Assembly (NCBI GenBank): GCA_017165825.1
Contig: CM029370.1
Location: forward strand, 12,734,708-12,798,707
Origin: Hepsetus odoe
Lineage: Eukaryota; Chordata; Actinopteri; Characiformes; Hepsetidae
DNA: 64,000 nucleotides
Reading direction: 5' to 3'
Position numbers and translations under genes: made by a program. Under the pieces are notes generated by a model. That model saw only the letters and a list, made by a program, of their open reading frames with translations. It did no database searches and was not told where the DNA came from. Shown piece after piece: positions 48,851-61,006 of this stretch (position 1 is the stretch's first letter; every line of letters begins with the position of its first letter).

Positions 48851-49548
48851 GTATGTTTGCTTTTTGAGTGCTGAGTTTTGTTGTTGTGTTGGATTTTGCT
48901 AATTGTGACTCCTCCTCAGGATGGAGGGAGTGCATAATTGCTCTGTGTCTTTGTCATCATTGACTGTTGTTTCTGCCTGGGAAGTAAACAAACAAAAATA
49001 AACCTGATGATGATTAGATGCACATTTTAGCAGCAGGATAAATAAAACATGTTAGAACAAGAAAGCATAAGAGAAAAAAAAAATGCAAAATTTGGTTATC
49101 TCACACTTTCTGATTAGTTTTTGTAAATTTTAATGGTGACCAAAAAACGGGGCACTAGATACCATGGACTTGCCTGACTCACTGCTGAGCCAAAATCAAA
49201 CTAGCACAAAAACAGATGCTCTTCTTTTACTAGGGAGCTTTAATAGGTAATGATAGGAATCAATCCCAAAAAGAATTAATTTGAGTGTTTGACAGACTGA
49301 GAGTGAACACGTTTTGGAGTGTAGTCCACTCTGTGACAATCAAGTTTGCACATGCCTATCGCATTAAATATTCTGCTGTCATGGTCTAGATAGTCTGTTT
49401 GAAAAATGCAGCCTTCCCCAAAACACACTTTTTGATGTAAGACAAAGTGGAAAACAACGCAAAATGGAATTGTATTGACTTTTAAAGTAAAGTTAGCTAA
49501 AAAAAAACTCATTTCCTAAACAGGCTCAAATGTAATTATTATAGTACT

Positions 49549-49755
49549 ATATACATTTGCGGCATTTAATAGACGCTCTTATCCAGCATTTATCCATGTC
49601 CTAATTACAGGGAACGTCCCCCTGGAGCAATTAAGGGTTAAGGGTCTTGCTCAGGAACCCTGTGGTGATAGTGCTAGAGGTGGGATTTGAAGCTGCTACT
49701 CTTGATTCATAGGTCCATAGGCAAGTACCCTACCAGTAGACCACCACCATCCCAT
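49549..49755 (-). repeat. SINE of the GCGTCTGCTAAAT-ended type, second copy
   Basis: TACATTTGCGGCATTTAATAGACGCTC, TTAAGGGTCTTGCTCAGGAA, GGTGGGATTTGAAGC and TACCAGTAGACCACCA occur in the same order as at 35.7 kb. Confidence 0.7.
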
Positions 49756-52085
49756 ACTGTGTTTTTTACCAGATCTCTTTCTGTGTCTTGCTTTTTTTAA
49801 CTGTGATTAATGTGTGGAGTTGACTGATTAATTTCCCATCTCGTGGAATCAGAATCTGAGTGGACTCCCAAAATCCTGGAATCCAGCATTTTCACAAGCA
49901 TTTGCACTGAAATAATAAAGAAACTGGGCAATGATGTGGATGTAAGGTCGGTATATGGTAGTTTTTGGAATACCACAAAAATTGCAGTCATGCCATGAGC
50001 TTTTCATTTCTTTAGACAAATAGATGACAGTCATCACTGCCCAAAAACCTGCAGCCTAGGGCACACACTCAAAGATCACTGTGCAAATGTGTTATATTGT
50101 CCCATCTCTTTGTAATTTCCCACCAACTTTATTTTGTTTCAAAAGCTTGGTTTATTAAGTTTTGTGGTTATTGAGGACTCACTCTATTGGCAATTGCTAA
50201 TAAAAAACCATGTCTGATATTGTGCTGAGCATTAAGAGAAGGCCTATTGCCTCTTACACAGCATTACACTGTTGGACCGATATGAAAACAGAGCATGTTT
50301 GACATTCTCTCCAGCCTAGCAGATGTCCACCAACATCCTGTCATGACAAGGTAGCTGGACAGTAAATCAAACATGGATCACAGTACTATCTTGTCCCCTC
50401 TGTGGTGGTGTCTAGTTGATTAGAGCCCTGTCAGTACCTTCTCTGACAAGACTTATTCTACAAATGCAGATGCTACATGCTAGGAATGTGATGCTTTTTG
50501 TTAAATCACCTACACCGAGGAAGGGCCAAAAAACAATAAATACTCTAATTAGACCACATTCAGTCACATGGAACACCCCTCTGGCATTATCCATGTAAAC
50601 TAAAACTTCTGTTCCATCCAGCTAATTAGGGTCAAAGCAAATGCTATTTGGTGCTTCCTAACTGATAAAAAAAACTGATAATGTAGGAGTGAGTTTGTAA
50701 AATCAAGTTCAGCTTTATGAAGCTGATAAGGTTATAATTCCACTGCTCTTTGTAAAACCTCTCACCTCCTGCCTACGTCTGTTGTGTCCCAAATGATCTG
50801 AGCTCCTTGGATGCTCAGTGTTAAAGCGAAGCTAGTCCGGCGTGGAAGATTAATTGCGGCCTGACCGGAGGATTTTTTTGAGCCCCTAGCCGAATGGCAG
50901 AGAGCTCTGATTTACAGGGCTTTTGCACTGGGGCCTTACAAGGGGGGACAATCTGGTGGGATAGATTTTGTCCCGCTGGGCAAGATGAATGTTGACACTT
51001 TACACTGCTGGCCACAGGCGTCTTGTGACGTGGCCAGGCATCCCTGGAGACCCGATATGATTCTGATGGGCTGAGGAACTGATGCAGGCAAGGAGGCATT
51101 GGAATACTGATGAGTGAATGGGGACAGTCTGATATGTCCATTTAGATCATGTCTTCAAAGTACAGTTTTAGTATTTTTATAAATTTTGCTTTGACTCAGG
51201 AATGTGAGATTTTAGAATATTATTTTTATATAAGAATGTAATATCATTCTATTTAAAGGCTTTTTAAAGAAAAAGTGCCGATTATGTTCCTTATTAATAA
51301 AAGCTACAACATTATTTGCCACAGTTTCAATCAGGGTCGTGATGGCTAGGGATAGGATACTAGTTGTAAACCAAAGACTATGGGTTTGAGCCTGGCATCT
51401 ATGAACATTTTGAACATTTCAACCATTTTTAGAATTCCTTTTTTTTGTAAATTGAAAAATATTCTTAATGAGTAATTTGAAGATTAGTACATGTGACATG
51501 TGAAAACTAGTACACATCAGTCAACAATTAAATTGAGATTACAGAATATAAGGTTTTAGAGATCCAGATTAAGAATACTCTTATACTGGATTCATTTTTT
51601 AACCTAACCAACATTTATGTGCCCTATCAGTTACATAATCATGTAACATATTTAAATGAATTTTAAAAAACAGTAGACACCATGGATAGTACATAGGATT
51701 AAGAGAATGTAAAATTTAGCTTTTTAACTTTTTACAGCAACCTTAATTTTTACTTAATTCAATGAAAAATGTTTTTACTGTTTTGTTGATAATCAAAGAG
51801 AAACCTGTTCATTGGTTTTTATTATAGATTTTTAGTTTGTTTTTAATAAGTAAAACTATTAATAGGTGATTACTGTTTATGAACATATGCTACCAATGCA
51901 GAAAGACAGATAATAGTTTTGAAAAATATATAGAGGTATCCCTGAAGCCCAGCCTAACATAGGCCTTTCTATGGTACGTTATGACTGAAATGATCAAATG
52001 ACCATCAAGAGTAGGGTCCACTTGCAGAAATTTGGTCTGAGTGCAATTCATATTTACAGCACGTTGAAATCCATGTTACTTAAAG

Positions 52086-52225
52086 CAGCTGCTGTAGCTC
52101 AGTGGGTAATAGCACTGCTCTCCACGTGGTAAGACAGTGTTTGGTTCTCTGCCCAAGCAAGTAAACATACCAGTACTTCTTAGGCAGGACTCCCTTCTCT
52201 CCGCATAAAAGCGTCTGCCAACTAC
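52086..52225 (+). repeat. Different tRNA-derived SINE (AAAAGCGTCTGCCAA end)
   Basis: The head resembles a tRNA (GTAGCTCAGTGGGTAATAGCA, then a degenerate GGTTC box). The 3' end carries the ATAAAAGCGTCTGCCAA signature common in fish SINEs. It is immediately followed by the next SINE. Confidence 0.6.
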
Positions 52226-52331
52226 ATTGGAGCAGTGGTGGCCTAGTGGTTAGGGATTAGGCTTCAGGATTGGATGGTTGTTGGTTCAAATCCCAGACCA
52301 GTATGTTGCCCTGAGGTACCCTTGAGCAAGG

Positions 52332-54074
52332 TGTAGCGATCGCAGCGTTCACTGAACGATTTCCGTAATACTTCTAAAATCAATACAATACAATACATGG
52401 GACAAAACTTTCAGTACACCAACAAGAGTTTTAATATGTACAAAACTCCCTAAATAACACAGAATATAACAAAACAAACACACAATCCAAACCATGAACA
52501 TACATGTATTGAGTCCAAAAGTACTGATCAGTCTTTTAAAGGTGATTCCGGAGATGGGTAGTTGGCAGACGGAACAGTCTTACCACAAAGGAGATGGAGT
52601 AGGGGATGATGGAAAGGACGGGTGATGTAATCCTGATAACTAGAGTGAAATGGGTGTCCAAATAGTCTAACGGGGTAAATCCACAAACAAGGAAGACGAA
52701 CTCTGACAATCTTCTTTGTGAACGCCTATAATACACATACCACAAAAAGAATGGATTTTAAACAAGAGACACGGAAACTTCGTTTCTCTCTCGTACTCCT
52801 TCTCTCCAAAACTTTTTCCTGACCCCTGTTCCCTCAACCCCAACTTAGCAGAGTAACCTCGGGTGGCGTCAGAGAGAGGGTGAGTCCTAATCGATACATA
52901 CTGTTTGGGATGGTACACATGATTGAAACGTCCTCGATTATACGTCCTCGCCTGTTTCTTTTGTGCCTTGGCGACATTTTTCCTCACCAGGTTCTGTAGT
53001 TGGTCTTGACGTTCCAGGAGGGAATAACTCTTCGACATAGGGGAGGGTGCAACATGATTGAGCCGGTCAAAAAGGCCCTTCAGAGACCGGCCCAGCGCTA
53101 GTTGAACCGGAGAATGTCCTGTGGATTCCTGGACTGCTGAATTAATAGCAAAGCGAAACTCGGCTAACCAGGTGTCCCAGTTCTGATGTTCCTCCTCCAC
53201 ATATGAGAAAATCATACCCTTGAGGGTGCGGTTGGCTCTCTCGGTCAGGTTGGTCTGGGGGTGATAACTTGTTGTAAATTTGTTAAGCACCCCCCATGTC
53301 TTGCAGACCTCCTTAAAAAACCTGGCCAGTGAACTGACTGTCCCGGTCTGAAACAAGAAACTTGGGAGTTCCCCATCTAGTAAAAACCTCCTTCACTAAC
53401 ACAACTCCGGGGAAGCAACTCCACCCACTTTGTGAAGTAATCAACCACAACCAGGAGAAAGGAGTTTCCCCAGTCACGTCTAGGGAAGGGCCCCATCAAA
53501 TCTACGCCTAACATCTCCCCGGGCTCAGTGACAGGTGTGGATTGTAATACAAAAGACAACAGTGGTTCACCATGCCACTTCTAAAATCTTCAGCAAGGTC
53601 TTCAGACGACCAAGATGGCCCCCTAATGGATTATTGTGGTAGTGGTGTTGAACTGGGAGACGCAGTACCTCTGGTACCACTAATTGATAATTAAAACCTT
53701 GATCTCCCTTCGGCACGCGTCATTAGATGATCCCATTCTGGTCCACAAAGGCGATTTTGCCTGGATCCCTCAGCTCCCTCAGTGGCCTTACTTCCTTCCG
53801 GACCTCCTGGATCCAGGGGTCAGTTAGCTGGGCTGCCTCTATTTCAGGTAGGGACATGGGTAGGTCCATCTGTGGTTTCCACATAGATGTATGTTCATGG
53901 TTTGGATTGTGTGTTTGTTTTGTGTTATATTCTATGTTATTTAGGGAGTTTTGTACATATTAAAACACTTGTTGGTGTACTGAAAGTTTTGTCCCGTGTA
54001 TTGTAGTGGAGACGGCATCTGCTCGATTTTAGAAGTATTACGGAAATTGTTCCGTGAACGCTGCGATCGCTACA
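52332..54074 (-). mobile_element. Element with long terminal inverted repeats and a Gypsy-type integrase (Ginger-like candidate)
   Basis: The ends are near-identical in inverted orientation: 52332-52505 and the reverse complement of 53887-54074, starting TGTAGCGATCGCAGCG and ending CGCTGCGATCGCTACA. The 4-bp sequence AAGG is duplicated at 52328-52331 and 54075-54078, and the flanks rejoin to a continuous tRNA-SINE. The interior encodes, on the minus strand, only a broken Gypsy-like integrase. I see no gag, protease or reverse transcriptase. Inverted termini, TGTNR-type ends, a 4-bp duplication and integrase-only coding are what is known of Ginger DNA transposons. The alternative is a Gypsy LTR fragment flanked by inverted LTRs. 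The right repeat carries about 14 extra bp near 54010. Confidence 0.7.
52667..53880 (-). pseudogene. Broken Gypsy-type integrase (H2C2 / rve core / C-terminal part)
   Basis: Read on the minus strand, a linker and partial H2C2 zinc-finger region (GGHLGRLKTL, about 53600) is followed by the integrase core. The first catalytic Asp is in LGVDLMGPFP (about 53490), with VVVDYFTKWVELLP after it. The second Asp lies in a separate frame near 53335. The catalytic Glu is in NLTERANR, after TTSYHPQ (about 53250). A C-terminal THPLSDATRGYSAKL segment lies near 52860, after which similarity is lost. At least one frameshift separates the second Asp from the downstream frame, and stop codons occur near 53380 and in the H2C2 region, so the enzyme is not made from this copy. 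The open segments are 53377-53559 and 52667-53356. Confidence 0.75.
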
Positions 54075-54991
54075 AAGGTACTTTACCCACCACTGCTCTC
54101 CAGGCTTTAAATAGCTTCCCCCTGCTGCACGGTGTGTATGGATGAAAAGCAGAGGTTCCTTGTGGTTTACTGTGTGCTGTGCTGTGTTCCACAATAACAA
54201 ATAGTCCCTTTCACTTCACCTAAATGCAAATGTGAACAAACTTCATATACAGTCAGGTATTCCATGCAATCTAAGCATTAAATATACAGAATAGCCTGGA
54301 AGTGGACACGGAAATCCAAAACGCTGTATTTAAACAAAACTTGTTAATGTCAGCTTTGATTTGATGGCATTTTATGTCTATATTGGGTGACCCTTGCTGA
54401 GAAAGGGCACTGCAAAGGCATTGTTTGCTCTGAGAGTGTTGATGGGGAAGTACTGAGAAGGTCAGAAGGAGTCGCATTGTGCCTTTGTGGAGTTAGAAAA
54501 AGCACATTACAGCTTGCTTAGGGTGGAGTTGTGGTTTTGTATGAGGAAGTCTGGAGTGGAAGAGGAGTATGTCAAAGTGGATTAGGAAATATATTAGTTG
54601 TGATAGTGGTGAGGTCTGCAGTAGGAATGATGAAGGTAATAATAAAGGTAAGACTGGGATTATATCAATAATGCATTGGGCCCTTTCATCTTTGTGAAGG
54701 TGATTGACAGATTGGTAGGCAAGATTATACAGGAATCCCGCGCACTATGATGTTTGCAAATGACATCGTGAACTGTTGTGAGAGTAGGGAGCAGTTTGAG
54801 GAGACCTCAGAAAGGGGGAGATATGCTCTAGAGAGGAGAGGAATAAAAGTCCTTAGACAGAATACATGAGTGTATATTAAAGTGAGGAAAGCAGAATGGT
54901 TAGGATGCAGGGAGTAGAGATTGCAAAGGTGGAGGAGTTCATATACAACAGTTCAGAGTAACAAGGAGCGAGGAGGAGCATTGAAGAAGGG

Positions 54992-55046
54992 CTATATGTA
55001 TATGTATGTATATGTGTATATATATATATATATATGGAAAGATATG

Positions 55047-55120
<74 letters not shown>
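54992..55120. repeat. (AT)n and (GATA)n microsatellite
   Basis: TATG/TATA steps are followed by about 20 perfect GATA units (55042-55120). Confidence 0.95.
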
Positions 55121-55121
<1 letters not shown>

Positions 55122-55124
55122 CAT

Positions 55125-55319
55125 TTATAATTTATTGTTTATTTATTTATAGCTCCTCTACTTTTTCTCCTGTACTTGTTCCTCTTTCTCTATATCTTTA
55201 TATTTTTTTAGATATTTTTTCTTTTCTTCTTCTGTACACCTGTCACTTTTATAAGAGCTCTGTAACGCCCAAATTTCCCATTCGTGGGATAATAAAAGAT
55301 CACTCTACTCTACTCTACT
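55125..55319 (+). mobile_element. Retroposon 3' end with (ACTCT)n tail and upstream GATA repeat
   Basis: The sequence ATAGCTCCTCTAC...TTCCCATTCGTGGGATAATAAAAGATC is followed by ACTCTACTCTACTCTAC. It matches, in inverse orientation, the insert at 30986-31236, which also has GATA-like repeats at the other end. It looks like the 3' untranslated end of a LINE or a short SINE. No coding part is seen. Confidence 0.6.
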
Positions 55320-55788
55320 AGAAACAGTGGTGCTGATGACAAAAGGCTGGAGGTTTGCGTTGGGAGTAACTTGATTGGACAGGGTATTTATGAGTATATT
55401 GGAGGGACAGAGAGGAGAGGAGTATTTTGGGAGAAGGATGATGAGGATGGAGCTGCCAGGCAATAGGAGAAGGTCAAAGGGGAGGTTTATGGATGTGCCG
55501 AAAGAGGACGCATAAGTGATTGGTGGGAAAGAGGAAGAGACAGTGAACAGGAAGAAATGGAAACAGATGATCTGTTGTGAGATGAGTGATCACTGATGAG
55601 AGCAGTGAAAAGGAGAGGAAGACTGGGTGAAACATAAAGAACATTAAATCCTTCATTCTCATCTAATTTCAGGGGAGCATGCATAATTGGACAACTAGTT
55701 AGTTTCTTTGCCAGTTTTGTGGCATCGTCATTTTACTTCATAGGCAAGAAAGTAAATGAGAGATTTAAGTGACTGACTTTACTGTTTC

Positions 55789-55891
55789 AGCACAGCACAC
55801 AGTAAACCAAAAACGAAAGGCTTTCTCTGCATTTAACCCAAACACACAGTGCAGCAGCTGCAGCACTTTGCACCTTAATCACTAGACCAAC
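55789..55891 (-). repeat. tRNA-SINE remnant, tail A, large internal deletion
   Basis: AGCACAGCACACAGTAAACC, CTGCATTTAACCCAAACACAC and TAATCACTAGACCAAC are the complement of tail A plus a head stub. Confidence 0.55.
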
Positions 55892-56044
55892 ACATAAAGA
55901 GGTTCTTCTGCATTTACACTCTGATAAATTTCTGCTTTCTGTCTGAGGCCCTCTGTTTTTGTTTATTCATATAATAAATTGTGTCTGGTCTTATGAACTT
56001 TTTTCAGATGATTTTTTTGAAGGATGAAATATACTAACACTTAT

Positions 56045-56260
56045 ATTGTGCCTGTAAAAAAGGTAATTGCCCCCTTAATGTAAAACTTTGTTACGATGCT
56101 ATGATACAAATGTGAAGAAATTTTGTTCCGCTCTTCTCTAAAAAGTGTTTTAATTCAGTCACATTGGAGGGTTTTGCCCCTTTCAGGTTTTGCCAAAACA
56201 TGTTTTGCCAAAACGTTTCTTTTGATCGGGGCATGGTGTGTTGTTTGTTGCGAACGAATA
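56045..56260. repeat. Probable DNA-transposon-derived repeat fragment
   Basis: GGTAATTGCCCCCTTAATG, GAAATTTTGTTCCGCTCTTCT and CAGTCACATTGGAGGGTTTT resemble a dispersed fish repeat. The family and limits are uncertain. Confidence 0.3.
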
Positions 56261-59219
56261 GAGGATTTCACAATGCTGGAAATGTTGCATTTAATTGATG
56301 TCTAGATTCCACATGGCTTGCAGCAATTATCTCTGCAGTGTGGCTGATCTGATTTAACCCTTTTTCAGTTTGCTTCAATGGCTGGTTGAGTGACTAAAGG
56401 GCTATTTAGTTTTTCACTCAGGAGATTAGGGGTTGGTGAGTTTTTGTCTTGTTTGGTCAATAAAATCTCAGTTCATTTGATAACTGTGTGTTGTGTTCAA
56501 TTAGGTTGTCTTTTGTATTATACTACATATTTACGTAGACAAGAAATAATTGAAATGATTTAAAAAGGCAGAATATCAGCAAATACGTTTTCACAGCACC
56601 GTGGTATTTCAATCTGTCTTTCAAGTGTGATTGTGAGCAGGGAAGCCATAATGATCCGTATCAGTATGAATCAATCTGAGTCATATTAAAAATATTAATC
56701 AGTATTAAAGAATCAAATATTCAGCACATTATTGAGAAGCCAGATGTAGTGTTGAGCATCGCACTAGGCAACAACATGCACACAATGCCAGCCCAGCTGG
56801 TAACAAGGCAGTTTGGGAAAAATAACGGACAAGAAGACCCAGAGTAATGCTGGAGTTATTTTCATTCAGACGCATGCAGAGTGTCTATTTTTAGACCCAC
56901 TCGGAGGCCGTCTTTCTTCTTGGCAGCAGGAGCTTGAATGTACTACCTTGAATGGACAAATTACGCATTCACCCCTTGACCCCAGTCTACGTAAAATGTT
57001 TGGTGATATACTCCCATTTAATCAGCATGAATCATTATCAGATACTATGGACAGAACCGAGCCAGTCTTTCTGGCTGTCACTCTTACTGATTAATATTTC
57101 AGGGTCAGAGTTGCATTCTGGAATATCTGCAGAAATATGGATATATACATGCCTTTTTTGTAGGCTATATGTTCAGTGGTAAGAAAGTCAATTTTCAATA
57201 GAACTAGGTCATCAGGCACTGCTGAAACTGCATAGCTAATACTTCTGCCTCATTAGGGTGCCAGCATTGTGGTGTAAAAACTAACCAGTACTCATCCTAA
57301 GCTGCCACCAACCAAGAGTCAGTCTCTTCCACCAGAATCCATGGGTTTAGAGCTATCACTCTGTGAGCGGCAAGTGGGTGTCAAGTGCAGGTTGTGAGTG
57401 TTTGTGTTTGCATATGCAAAGTAATAGGAACACGTTAAAAATTCTGACACTTGGAAAACATTTTGTTGGCCACTGCAAGGAAAAAAGATTATTTGGAATG
57501 GGGTTGAGGAGTGATTGCAGTATTCAAAGTAATATGACATTTCTATCATATCGTAATTGTGACTGACACTTCTTCATTTGTACATTTATAGGCAGTATAT
57601 TTAAGCGACTGAATGTTTTACAGTTTCTACTCGAATTGTGTGCAAATTTAAAGTGTTTGTATTGATACAAATTAGAAGAGCATTCCTTAGTCCAAAACAA
57701 AAGGGTGTTTGGACTGACAAGAAAGCCCAAACAGATCTGCTGATTATTAGGACTTGAATATCACATTCACATTTAATATCACATTCACCTTAAAATAAAG
57801 TTTCTACCGTGAAGGCTTACTTTGTTTAAATGCTGGATGACTGCAGTTAGATCCTACTCGACCCTCTCACTCACTTCCAGACCACATTTTAATGTCAGTA
57901 ATCAGATATGCCACAGGCTCTGCAACACCAGCTGTATATCTCTCTAAACGATGCCAGTTATATGTTCTTTTCTGCATCTCAAGTGTGTTAGACTGGGCAA
58001 ATAAATTAAATGACAGGGGAAACACTGAAGATATTCAGTGCATTTGCAACAGTGTTACTTGGTAAAATGTGGATTAGGTTTAATGCTATAGGGTTGTATA
58101 TGTATATCATTGTATATCATTCACAATTCAAATCAGTTAAAGTCCTCTTTCAATGAATTGACAATCATTTTTAATGCAAAGTGATGAGAGTAGTGCATGC
58201 TTTAAATTCAACGACTGATCCAACATTTTTTCATTTCAAGAAATGCTTCCTTGTTTAGCATTTTCCAGTAAAGTATTTTGAACACCATGCATCGTTTAGT
58301 ATTGTTAGTATAGGTTGTGTTTTTTATCGTTGGCCGATTTTAAAGCTAAATGTGTAATCATTAAAATATTTGGTGAAAATATGATCATTGATATTCAGAC
58401 TGACATCTCAGAGTACACATGGATCCGTTGACTTAATTTAAATGTTATCTGAATTTAGAAAATATTGTTAACGTTCATTGAAATTTTTGAAGAATGTCTT
58501 TTTTAGTTATTTGTTGAAATGAGTACTAAAATAGCAAAAATTAACCAGCAGGAATTACCTAGACTGTGCATGTGTGTTTCTGCATGCATGTGTGGGTCTG
58601 TCGCAGTGCCTGTCTCTTCAGCCCAGCACGTCACTTTCATTGATCGAGCTCATTAAGGGCTGCAGACTGTGGAACAGCTTGTGCCCTCCAATCGTGCACG
58701 ACTTGCTTTGCCATTCGCTCCACGTGTCACATGAATGTGCCTGGTCATGGCTAACATACTCAAGGTGCTCAGGAAGAGCAGCCCATCTCAGTCACCAGTC
58801 AGAAAAAGTTTCCTCTGCAGAGCCAGCCCACAGAGCTGGTTACCGGGGATTCTGTCCTCATACAAAAGATGACGCAGAGTTAGTTAGTTATTGGACTGAA
58901 AACTCCGTGCCAAGAACTGCTGGTGTTATTGATCAGCTGCTAAGCAGGAGGCTGGGATGGGAGGGAATTTGGTAGAGATTAGAGTGGAGCTACTTATCAT
59001 GAATTTCTTAGAGCATAGCATATTACATGCCATTAAGCTGGCAACCATATAATATGTGGAATGTGTTGGTTTCTAGTATTGGGAAGACCACAGAGGATTA
59101 CCATTTACAATGCAGTGTGGAGGAATTCCACACCGTGGACTATGATGTGGAATTCCTCTCTGGAATTCCACTCTGAAGAGGTACTGGGCTAAGCGTATTT
59201 CTCACTGTAAGGTGTGATT

Positions 59220-61006
59220 CTTCTTTTTCTTTCAGCTGCTCCCGTTTAGGGGTCGCCACAGCAGATCAACCGTCTCCATTTCTTTTGGTCTTCTGCATCT
59301 TCTTCCTTCAAACCAACCACCTGCATGTCCTCTCTCACCACATCCATAAACCTCCTCTTTGGTCTTCCTCTTTTCCTCTTTCCTGGCAGCTCCATTTTCA
59401 ACATCCTCCTTCCAATATAATCCTTGTCTCTCCTCTGGACATGTCCAAACCAACGCAAGCTTGCTTCTCTAACTTTGTCTCCAAAATGTCTAACCTGAGC
59501 TGTCCCTCTAGAATACTCATTTCTAATCCTGTCCATCCTCGTCACACCCAACGAAAATCTCAGCATTTTTAACTCTGATACCTCCAGCTCCGCCTCCTGT
59601 CCTTTCGTCAGTGCCACCGTCTCCAACCCATACTACATAGCTGGTCTCACTACTGTCCTGTAAACCTTCCCCTTTACTCTAGCTGGTACCCATCTGTCAC
59701 AAATCACTCCAGCCACTCTTTTCCACCCATTCCAACCTGCCTGCACTCTCTTTTTCACCTCTCTTCCACACTCGCCGTTACTCTGAACTGTTGATCCCAA
59801 CTATTTAAACTCCTCCACTTTTGTCACCTCTACTCTACTGCATTCTAACCACTCCACTTTCCTCCCATTCATTCACACTCATGTATTCTGTCTTTGCCCT
59901 ACTCACTTTCATTCCTCTCCTCTCTAGAGCAGATCTCCATCTCTCCAGGTTCTCCTCAAGCTGCTCCCTACTCTCGCTGCAGATCACAATATCACCTGCA
60001 AACTTCATAGTCCACGGAGACTCCTGTCTGACCCCATCCGCCAACCTGTCCATTACCATTGCAAACAAGAATGGGCTCAACGCTGATCCTTGATGTAATC
60101 CAACCTTTACCTTAAATGCATCTGGCACTCCTACTGCAGATCTCATCACTGTTACACTGCCATCATACATATCCTGAACTACACTCACATACTTCTCTGT
60201 AACACCTGACTTCCTCATACAAAACCACAACTCCTCTCTAGGCACCCTGTCATATGCTTACTCCAAGTCCACAAAGGCACAATGCAACTCTTTTTGACCT
60301 TCTCTGTACTTCTCCATCAACACCCTCAGAGCAAACATTGCATCTGTAGTGCTCTTTCTCTGCATAAAACCATACTGCTGTTCACTAATCCTCAAATCTT
60401 TTCTTAACCTCGCTTCCACTACTCTTTCCCATAACTTGCTGTGGCTGATCAGCTTTATCCTTCTATAGTTACTACAGCTCTGTGCATCACTCTTATTCTT
60501 GAAAATCGGTACCAGTACACTTCGTCTCCACTCCTCAGGCATCCTCTCACTTTCCAAGATTGTGTTAAGCAATCTGGTCAGAAACCCAACTGCCATCTCC
60601 CCTAAACACCTCCATGCTTCCACTGGTATGTCATCTGGTTCAACAGCCTTTCCATTCTTCATCCTCTTCATCCCTGCCCTTATTTCCATCTTGCTTATTT
60701 GCTGCACTTCCTGGTTCACTATCCTCACATCATCCAATCTTCTCTCTCTCTCTCTCATTTTCTTCATTCATCAGCCCCTCAAAGTACTCCTTCCATCTGC
60801 TCAAAACGCTCTGTTCACCTGTGAGCATGTTTCCATGTCCATCCTTTATCGTCCTGACCTGCTGCACATCTTTCCCAACTCTGTCTCTCTGTCTAGCCAA
60901 TCGAAATAGGTCCTTTTCTCCCTCTTTACTGTCCATACAATTCACCAAACACCTTATCTTTGGCCTTCGCCACTGCTTTCTTCGCCCTGTGGTTCATTTC
61001 CTAACA
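59220..61006 (-). mobile_element. 5'-truncated LINE with RT domain, flanked by 13-bp target duplication
   Basis: The direct repeat GTAAGGTGTGATT at 59207-59219 and 61007-61019 brackets this insertion. On the minus strand the frames (60948-60730, 60767-60258, 60245-59835, 59626-59246) give consecutive pieces of a non-LTR reverse transcriptase: SNYR and QQYGFM..KSTTDA, HCAFVDLE, LHQGSALSPFLFA, then the C-terminal LKMLRFSLGVTRMDRIRNEYSR and LPGKRKRGRPKRRFMDVV parts. The catalytic FADD box reads FAGD and several frame breaks separate the pieces, so the copy is dead. The 3' end at 59220 is the typical GGCGACCCCTAAACGGGAGC region. I place it in an RTE-like clade with moderate certainty. Confidence 0.88.

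Larger units (their letters stand above)
52229..54218 (+). repeat. tRNA-SINE (tail A) split by the inverted-repeat element
   Basis: The left part, 52229-52331, is the tRNA-like head (GTGGTGGCCTAGTGG, GGTTCAAATCCC, TTGAGCAAGG). The right part, 54075-54218, continues with the tail-A body and ends with TTTCACTT. The 1.74-kb element sits exactly between AAGG copies, so the SINE is older than the element. Confidence 0.8.
54480..55600 (+). mobile_element. Heavily decayed LINE RT fragment interrupted by a GATA / ACTCT-tailed insert
   Basis: Plus-strand pieces resemble the same LINE: ACTATGATGTTTGCAAATGAC near 54748 (FADD-equivalent region), GAGAGGAGAGGAATAAAAGT, ATACATGAGTG, then after 55320 the DEDGAARQ / GRRSKGRFMDV-like 3' part. 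The segment 54985-55320 is an insertion of AT/GATA microsatellite plus a retroposon tail. Confidence 0.6.

Noticed and set aside
52332..54074. Complete LTR retrotransposon or endogenous retrovirus
   Set aside because: The terminal repeats are inverted, not direct, and gag, protease and reverse transcriptase are absent.
58574..58975. 133-codon frame in intron 2
   Set aside because: It opens at a GTG, not an ATG, and shows no domain or splice context; likely chance.
59115..59180. Small hairpin GTGTGG...CCACAC and repeated GGAATTCC motifs as a regulatory site
   Set aside because: The stem is only 6 bp, and the nearby CGTGGACTATGATG resembles a LINE scrap; not enough to call a function.
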